Below, one piece after another: positions 9,201 through 13,242 of a stretch of DNA of 13,242 nt. The notes below the pieces were generated by a model that saw only the letters and a program-made list of their open reading frames with translations, did not search any database and was not told the DNA's origin. Positions within the stretch are counted from its first letter, which is position 1. The number at the start of each line of letters is the position of its first letter. The stretch spans positions 19,696-32,937 of the forward strand of contig QZLH01001109.1 in the NCBI GenBank assembly GCA_003833135.1, in the 5' to 3' direction. The position numbers and the translations under genes are program-made. Source of the DNA: Oehlia diaphana. Its lineage: Eukaryota > Glomeromycota > Glomeromycetes > Glomerales > Glomeraceae.

Positions 9201-9469
9201 CATTACTTAAAGAAATTTCCAGAGTTGATATAAGGTATAGAGAAAGTATGTATAAATTAGTTACTAAAAAGCAAGCAATGTCCTTAGAACAATATTTAAT
9301 ATCATATTATTTGGATGAGTGTAAGCTACTAGCAGATTTCTGAAACATATAGTACAAAGTAGTTGGCCTAGAAATTACACGCTATCGAATATTATCAAAG
9401 TTACAGGATGATAAAAAAGATGATTCATCTGAAGCAGATATAAACGAGATCATCGAATTATATGGATAG
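6252..9469 (+). pseudogene. Family B DNA polymerase relic with 3'-5' exonuclease domain
   Basis: Template-directed DNA synthesis with proofreading. Exonuclease motifs: Exo I WDIETYS (6513), Exo [11 protein letters not shown] (6765), Exo III YCIID (7158). Polymerase motif A DFASLYPSII (7440), motif B region QFALKVYMNIFYS (about 7825-7863), motif C YGDTDS (7987), then KKKYYG (8230) and IIKRGQ (8305). The type is closest to cellular delta-like and large-DNA-virus polymerases. A thumb region follows (to about 8830), then an acidic linker (8860-8950) and a C-terminal extension without Cys4 zinc modules. Reading is in frame 6252-about 7545, shifts in an A-run to another frame until about 9000, then shifts again to the stop at 9467. 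In-frame stops: 6360, 6369, 6414, 6495, 6834, 6978, 7422, 7509, 7612, 8290, 8512, 9341 and 9350. Motif B reads NIFYS where families have N(T/S)xYG, so even without stops activity is doubtful. The 5' end may be missing at the adjoining repeat. Confidence 0.88.
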
Positions 9470-10145
9470 TACTCTTAGCCGAAATTTCCACAATCTGGCT
9501 AAGAAAACTTATAATATTATTTATATATTTTTTTCCTCCTGCAATAATACAAGCTAACTTCAATTCCTATATTCGATTTGGGTTTGCAAGGCAAACATCT
9601 CTTCTGACCTCTGATCATATAGCCTGGCCTCAGATATACTCAGAGATGATTGGGTTAATCATTAGTATTTTTTAATTTGGTAAAACCGTATCCTTGGGAT
9701 ACAATCAACCAAAAAAAATCTTCATATTTTAAAGATAAGCTTTATTGGTATAATGGCTAAACTATGTGATATAGTTTCCCAATACATAAGTTTCAAACCA
9801 AATAAAATTTGTTTTCCGATCACAGAAAAGGATAGGTGAATGTTTCGTAAAATAATAGCAGATCAGGAGGAAATGGCAGATATCATAATGGACGACTATC
9901 GATATTTACTACAACATGGTCATAATGGTAAGGGAGGTAACCAGATCCATATTGGATGGTTATTTGCATGTACAGTGGCCCAAGCTAAAAAGATATTAAT
10001 AAGCCTGCCTGAAGATTTATCAGAAAAGGTATTAACCAACATTAAAAAAAGATTCGAAGAAGTCCTACTAGCGCCAGTACTTATATGATGGTCAATTAGG
10101 ATTTGAGATGATAAATATCTGGCCTATTTCTATATTTTTTTGTAA
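9462..10145 (+). pseudogene. Broken gene of unknown function downstream of the polymerase
   Basis: Not recognised. The ATG at 9462 starts MDSTLSRNFHNLAKKTY and overlaps the polymerase stop (ATGGATAG) in a different frame. After a T7 run near 9530 protein-like reading moves to the next frame (ARQTSLLTSDHIAWPQIYSE, 9586-9645). After an A8 run near 9711 it moves again (MAKLCDIVSQYISF, 9753). After a stop at 9837 it continues as MFRKIIADQEEMADI to 10085. Stops at 9837, 10086 and 10104 are TGA, each one transition from CGA; reading on would end at the TAA at 10143. Total would be about 225 residues, mixed charged and hydrophobic, with a GHNGKGGNQIH motif and a helical C-terminal part rich in Leu/Glu/Lys. 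The longest single open frame is 9840-10088. No signal peptide or clear membrane segment. Confidence 0.5.
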
Positions 10146-11135
10146 GTGAAGTATTGGTCATTTTCTTTCAGCTTGGCGCTCCACATATTCCATATTTTTT
10201 TTCTGATCATAAGCCATATAATTGCAATCAGTAGTAAGGTAAGTATGAAATATATTAATATAGGTGACATTAAGGAGTTCGCAACAATAGGAATAGCCAG
10301 TACTAGAGGTATTGATTGGGCCGATGATACCATTTTTGCGTCATCTGTGGAAATAATTTGGGATGAATCATTCATAGGCGGGGGTGGAGGAGATACTGTA
10401 TTTCATTATTTTTCTTCAATTCTAACTGGTCTCTGAGGGACCTATTTTCTTCTATTAAATTTGATCATGTCAAATACAAAGCATTTATTTCCTGACTGGT
10501 TATCTCATGTGTCGCTTCTATCCCTTTTTCCATATATTCTATTATATATTCTTTCGAATTACGGTCCTCATACTCTTGTTCCAATTCAAGCCTGAGAGAT
10601 TTTATTTCAGATAAGCTTATTTGGGCCGGCTCTTCTACCACCCTCTCATTACATCCAAATCATGATATGTATGCTCTAGATCTATGTCCTCCAACTTACC
10701 TTCTAATTCACGTATTTTAGTTTCAAGAGAAAGAATCTGGACCTTGTCAGCAGACAAAGCTTTCTGGGCTAAAGTTGCCTTTCTCTTCAGTATTTTAATC
10801 TCTGATTTGAGCGATTAGATTTTAGCAGTATATTTGACTTTAAGCTCACGTTGACTTTTGAAATGAGACTTCCATTCAGAAATAAGTTGGAATCTAACCT
10901 TAGTACTGGACGCAATTAACTGGCTAGCTTTATTTTCAAACTCCATTTCTCGTTCATTGTACTTATCTACTAACTTTCCACTAAGATTATTAATTTCAGC
11001 TTTAGATTTAAAAGCGGAATATAATTTTTCTTTAAGCTCTTGCTCATATGCACTACCAAGTCGTTGACCGACCCCCTTGAAGGAACTATCACCTTTATTA
11101 ATATCATTCAAGGTATGTATATTGGTCATAGCCAT
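10130..11135 (-). pseudogene. Broken gene for coiled-coil protein with C-terminal membrane anchor
   Basis: Not recognised as a named family. Read on the minus strand from MAMTNIHTLND (ATG at 11135): about 107 residues of charged helical sequence to a stop at 10815, then the same frame continues with heptad-like Leu spacing (KRKATLAQKALSADK) to a stop near 10641. A shift follows into LSEIKSLRLELEQEYEDR, with a TGA near 10468, and a second shift near 10380 into a Pro run and the open C-terminal part (10130-10375). That part has one strongly hydrophobic segment, ILIYFILTLLLIAIIWLMI, followed by basic RKK and a short tail ending YFTYKKI. The layout (long coiled coil, Pro hinge, single anchor, short tail) suggests a tail-anchored or membrane-tethered structural protein of about 330 residues. 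MAM was preferred over the upstream in-frame ATG at 11216 because sequence before it is hydrophobic AT-run translation. It converges on, and slightly overlaps, the gene at 9462-10145. Confidence 0.6.
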
Positions 11136-11223
11136 TTTTTTCGGCTTAGTTGCTAGTATAATAAAAAATATGTGACTAAAATTTTTTTTATAGGATAGCT
11201 GAATCCCATAATGCATATAACAC

Positions 11224-11277
11224 TGATACTCCTGATACTCCTGATACTCCTAATACTCCTAATACTTCTGATACTCC
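11224..11277. repeat. 9-bp minisatellite (TGATACTCC, six units)
   Basis: Six head-to-tail units of TGATACTCC with G/A and C/T variants (TAATACTCC, TAATACTTC). A further TGATACTCC lies at about 11358 and related ATAGT(T/C)C-type pieces run to about 11418. Nine bases is a multiple of three, so both strands stay open for some distance, but the translations are simple periodic strings and not credible proteins. Confidence 0.85.
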
Positions 11278-11460
11278 ATGTAGTATTAATTTTTTTATGC
11301 ACATTTTTTTACTAGTATCACAAATAGTCTCTATATCATGTGTAGAACTAATCCTTCTGATACTCCGCATAATACCAGTTCTCTGCATAGTTTTGATAGT
11401 TCGCATAGTCCACATAGTATTAATATTACGCATACATATTTTTTATAAATAGTATAAAAT
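11269..11460. repeat. Degenerate duplication of about 133 bp next to the minisatellite
   Basis: TAGTATTAAT followed by an AT-rich stretch with (T/G)C(A)CATATTTTTT and AGTATA occurs at about 11282-11320 and again at about 11415-11455, each preceded by an ATACTCC- or ATAGTCC-like unit. This looks like one larger unit of the minisatellite that was duplicated and has drifted. No gene seen between 11136 and 11555. Confidence 0.45.
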
Positions 11461-11555
11461 TTTCTTTAGCTGGTCTAAACAAAAAAACAAAAGTGAAGGT
11501 TACATAAGATGATAAACAAAGTTACACGTGTAGTAATAATAGAAGGGAGGGAAAA

Positions 11556-13110
11556 ATGCCAAGCTCTGGGCAATCTCCACAAGAGTAATCAGGACAACAA
11601 CGCGTCCTCAACATAGCATGCGAGTGACGAACAGTTACAACAATAACAAAAAAGATACAAAGCGGGTGGAGAAGCAGAAAAAGAAAATATACCCCAGAAA
11701 CAAATGAATTAACGGTTGAAAAGGGGGATTTTTGAAAGAATTAAGACAACATAGAAGAAGTAGTTGATTCATTGACAAGTGAAGAAAGTATTAATGTATT
11801 CTTAGCAAGACAAAGGCTAAGATTTGTTAAGGGGAATTTGAATAAACAAGAAATGAAAGATTCAATGTTTTTAGAGTTGAACATTGTGGCACACAATATA
11901 GATGGGATTGCTAGTATCCCATCTATACAGAAACTTCATAACTTATTGGAATTCATTAATGAAAATAGCATCGATATTATGGCTATATCAGAAACGAATA
12001 TAGATTATCGACAGGAATATTTTATAAATCAGAACATTAAGTCAAAAGTCTATTCGATAATCTTTAGTGAACGCGATCAAAAAACTAAAGGATCAGGAAC
12101 AGCACTTGTGATCCATAATAGATGGATGAAGCATTATTACTCAATAGTGCGCATATTCCCATATATCATAATAGCTAAATTCCTGTTTGTACAAAGAGAA
12201 ATATGGGTATGGTCAATATACGCTGCTCCTAATGATCAAGACATGAGGAAAAGCTTGATCAAAGAATTGAAAATGGCTATGGAGGGACATAACTGATCAG
12301 TTCACAATACCATAGTATTGCACGTTGTATTAGACGATTTCAATGACACAATCAACAATAAAATAAATCGATCACTCAGCACCGGACAACCAGGATCTCA
12401 ATTTTTAATACAATTATCGCAGTTAGAACTCTATGATGTGTGCCGAGTTCTATATCCGGATGCAGAGTTATTTACACATGAGAAGTGGTATAAAAACAAA
12501 AATAGATCAGCTCCTATTTCAAAATTAAGGATTGATCAAATCTGGATCACACATAAATCTGATGTGATTCCAGTAGAATTTTTGGTGCACTCATCACAGA
12601 TGATCACAAACAGTCACTATAGTATTATATCAACAATACTAAATATATCAGGATTCATTAGGAATAATTTCTGACATTGTGTCCCAGATCAATTACAGAA
12701 TCCAGATTTACATCAAGATAAGCGTATAGTGGATATCAGTAAAATAACCAATATGCAATGGAAAAATTTTACCGAAACACTAGATAGGGAAATAGAAGCA
12801 TAGGACTTCCAACAACTAATAGAGGAAGTTAATTATGAAATACAATTAGGAGATGAAAAGAACACTGATGGAGAAGAGATAAAACGTAGATTTAATGAGC
12901 TTTGGGATAATATTATAAGTGCTATATCTATAGCGATGAATATAGAACTTTCCATGAAATTAGTTAAATATCTGGAAAGTCGCAATACAAGACATAAGTT
13001 ATCATTTGCAGATAAAACTATGCGACATACTACTAAATTGGGAAGTTTAATTGGGAAAATCTGTAAAGATCAGGACTTTATTGCCGCCAAAGATGCCCAC
13101 CCTATAAAAA
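11556..13110 (+). pseudogene. Non-LTR retrotransposon relic: APE-type endonuclease domain, reverse transcriptase missing
   Basis: One frame throughout, no frameshift needed, but stops at 11586, 11625, 11733, 11742, 12294, 12672 and 12801. The exonuclease-endonuclease-phosphatase fold is recognised by HNIDG (11892), SETN with the catalytic Glu (11991), GSGTALVI, YAAPND, LDDFND (12330) and RIDQIWIT with the catalytic Asp (12534). The last motif reads NSHYSI where SDH is usual, and LDDFN replaces the common GDFN. In intact LINEs this domain nicks target DNA for target-primed reverse transcription. After it comes a linker (12675-13110) typical of the spacer before the reverse transcriptase (EEIKRRFNELWDNI, then RNTRHKLSF), but no reverse transcriptase is reached: reading runs into the inverted-repeat cluster at about 13111. 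The upstream part from ATG 11556 (MPSSGQSPQE, RSRKRKY) may be the true N-terminus or leader; the best uninterrupted coding starts near 11745. Confidence 0.8.
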
Positions 13111-13242
13111 GTATATATACGGTTAGTATACTGTATTTTCGTATTTTGCGAACAGTATATTTATAGTATTATTACCGTATAATTACAGTATTTTCACATA
13201 CTGTATATATTCGGTATTCTGCACACCGTATCATATATACGG
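13111..13242. repeat. Cluster of nested inverted repeats (TATACGGT / TACTGTA motifs)
   Basis: The largest stem is 13173-13190 with 13199-13216 (15 of 18 paired, 8-base loop). Others are ATACTGT 13128-13134 with ACAGTAT 13152-13158, TATACGGT 13116-13123 with ACCGTATA 13174-13181, and CCGTAT with ATACGG at 13226-13242. Variants of (A/C)(C/T)GTAT recur on both strands about every 10-15 bases. It interrupts the retrotransposon frame and runs off the window end, so it is probably the end of another inserted element. Confidence 0.7.

Noticed and set aside
6252..9469. Protein-primed (Polinton or linear-plasmid type) assignment of the polymerase
   Set aside because: Motif A with DFASLYPSII, the KRGQ block and the long thumb with extension look like the RNA/DNA-primed type; no integrase, protease or terminal-protein region was seen. 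Left open, but not called.
10146..10436. Plus-strand 96-codon frame with hydrophobic start
   Set aside because: Antisense of the membrane anchor and Pro run of the minus-strand gene, whose coding quality continues over a kilobase.
6252..11135. Prokaryotic contamination as source of the gene block
   Set aside because: Base composition matches the flanks, no ribosome-binding sites precede the ATGs, and a retrotransposon relic follows close by.
11188..11433. Minus-strand 81-codon frame with SGVSGVSV repeat
   Set aside because: Periodic translation of the 9-bp minisatellite; no non-repetitive protein-like part.

Overview
This is strongly AT-rich nuclear-type eukaryotic DNA. It has short GT-AG introns, long gene-free stretches, nested repeats and almost no intact reading frame. 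The spliced RS/acidic-tail protein, the family B polymerase relic and the APE-type retrotransposon relic in such AT-rich DNA fit an early-diverging fungus, most plausibly a Rhizophagus-like arbuscular mycorrhizal fungus. That assignment is inference from general look, not a database match.

Layout. 1-816: AT-rich, no gene, one short degenerate repeat. 817-3071 (+): a decayed multi-exon gene for an Arg/Ser-rich protein with a 23-residue tandem repeat and an Asn/Asp tail. 3072-6245: no genes, only repeats: two copies of a 506-bp repeat (3261-3766 and 5741-6245), a possible TA-flanked miniature transposon (3837-4236), a hAT-like miniature element with 8-bp target duplication (4575-5108), and a diverged direct repeat around the latter. 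6252-9469 (+): a family B DNA polymerase with all three proofreading motifs and motifs A, B and C recognisable, but about 13 in-frame stops and two frameshifts. 9462-10145 (+): a broken unknown gene whose ATG overlaps the polymerase stop. 10130-11135 (-): a broken gene for a coiled-coil protein with a C-terminal membrane anchor, convergent with the previous one and overlapping its 3' end. 11224-11460: minisatellite. 11556-about 13110 (+): endonuclease part of a non-LTR retrotransposon, cut off by a cluster of nested inverted repeats (13111-13242).

The most interesting unit is 6252-11135. Three genes packed with overlapping ends, one encoding its own proofreading replicative polymerase, look like the remains of a self-replicating virus-like or large mobile element rather than host genes. 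No capsid, integrase, primase or packaging ATPase is visible, so it cannot be assigned to a named group.

Decay across the window looks like cytosine deamination. The two 506-bp copies differ almost only by transitions, very many at CpG, and many of the pseudogene stops are TGA, TAG or TAA codons one transition away from CGA, CAG, CAA or TGG. This suggests methylation of repeats followed by mutation, or a RIP-like process.
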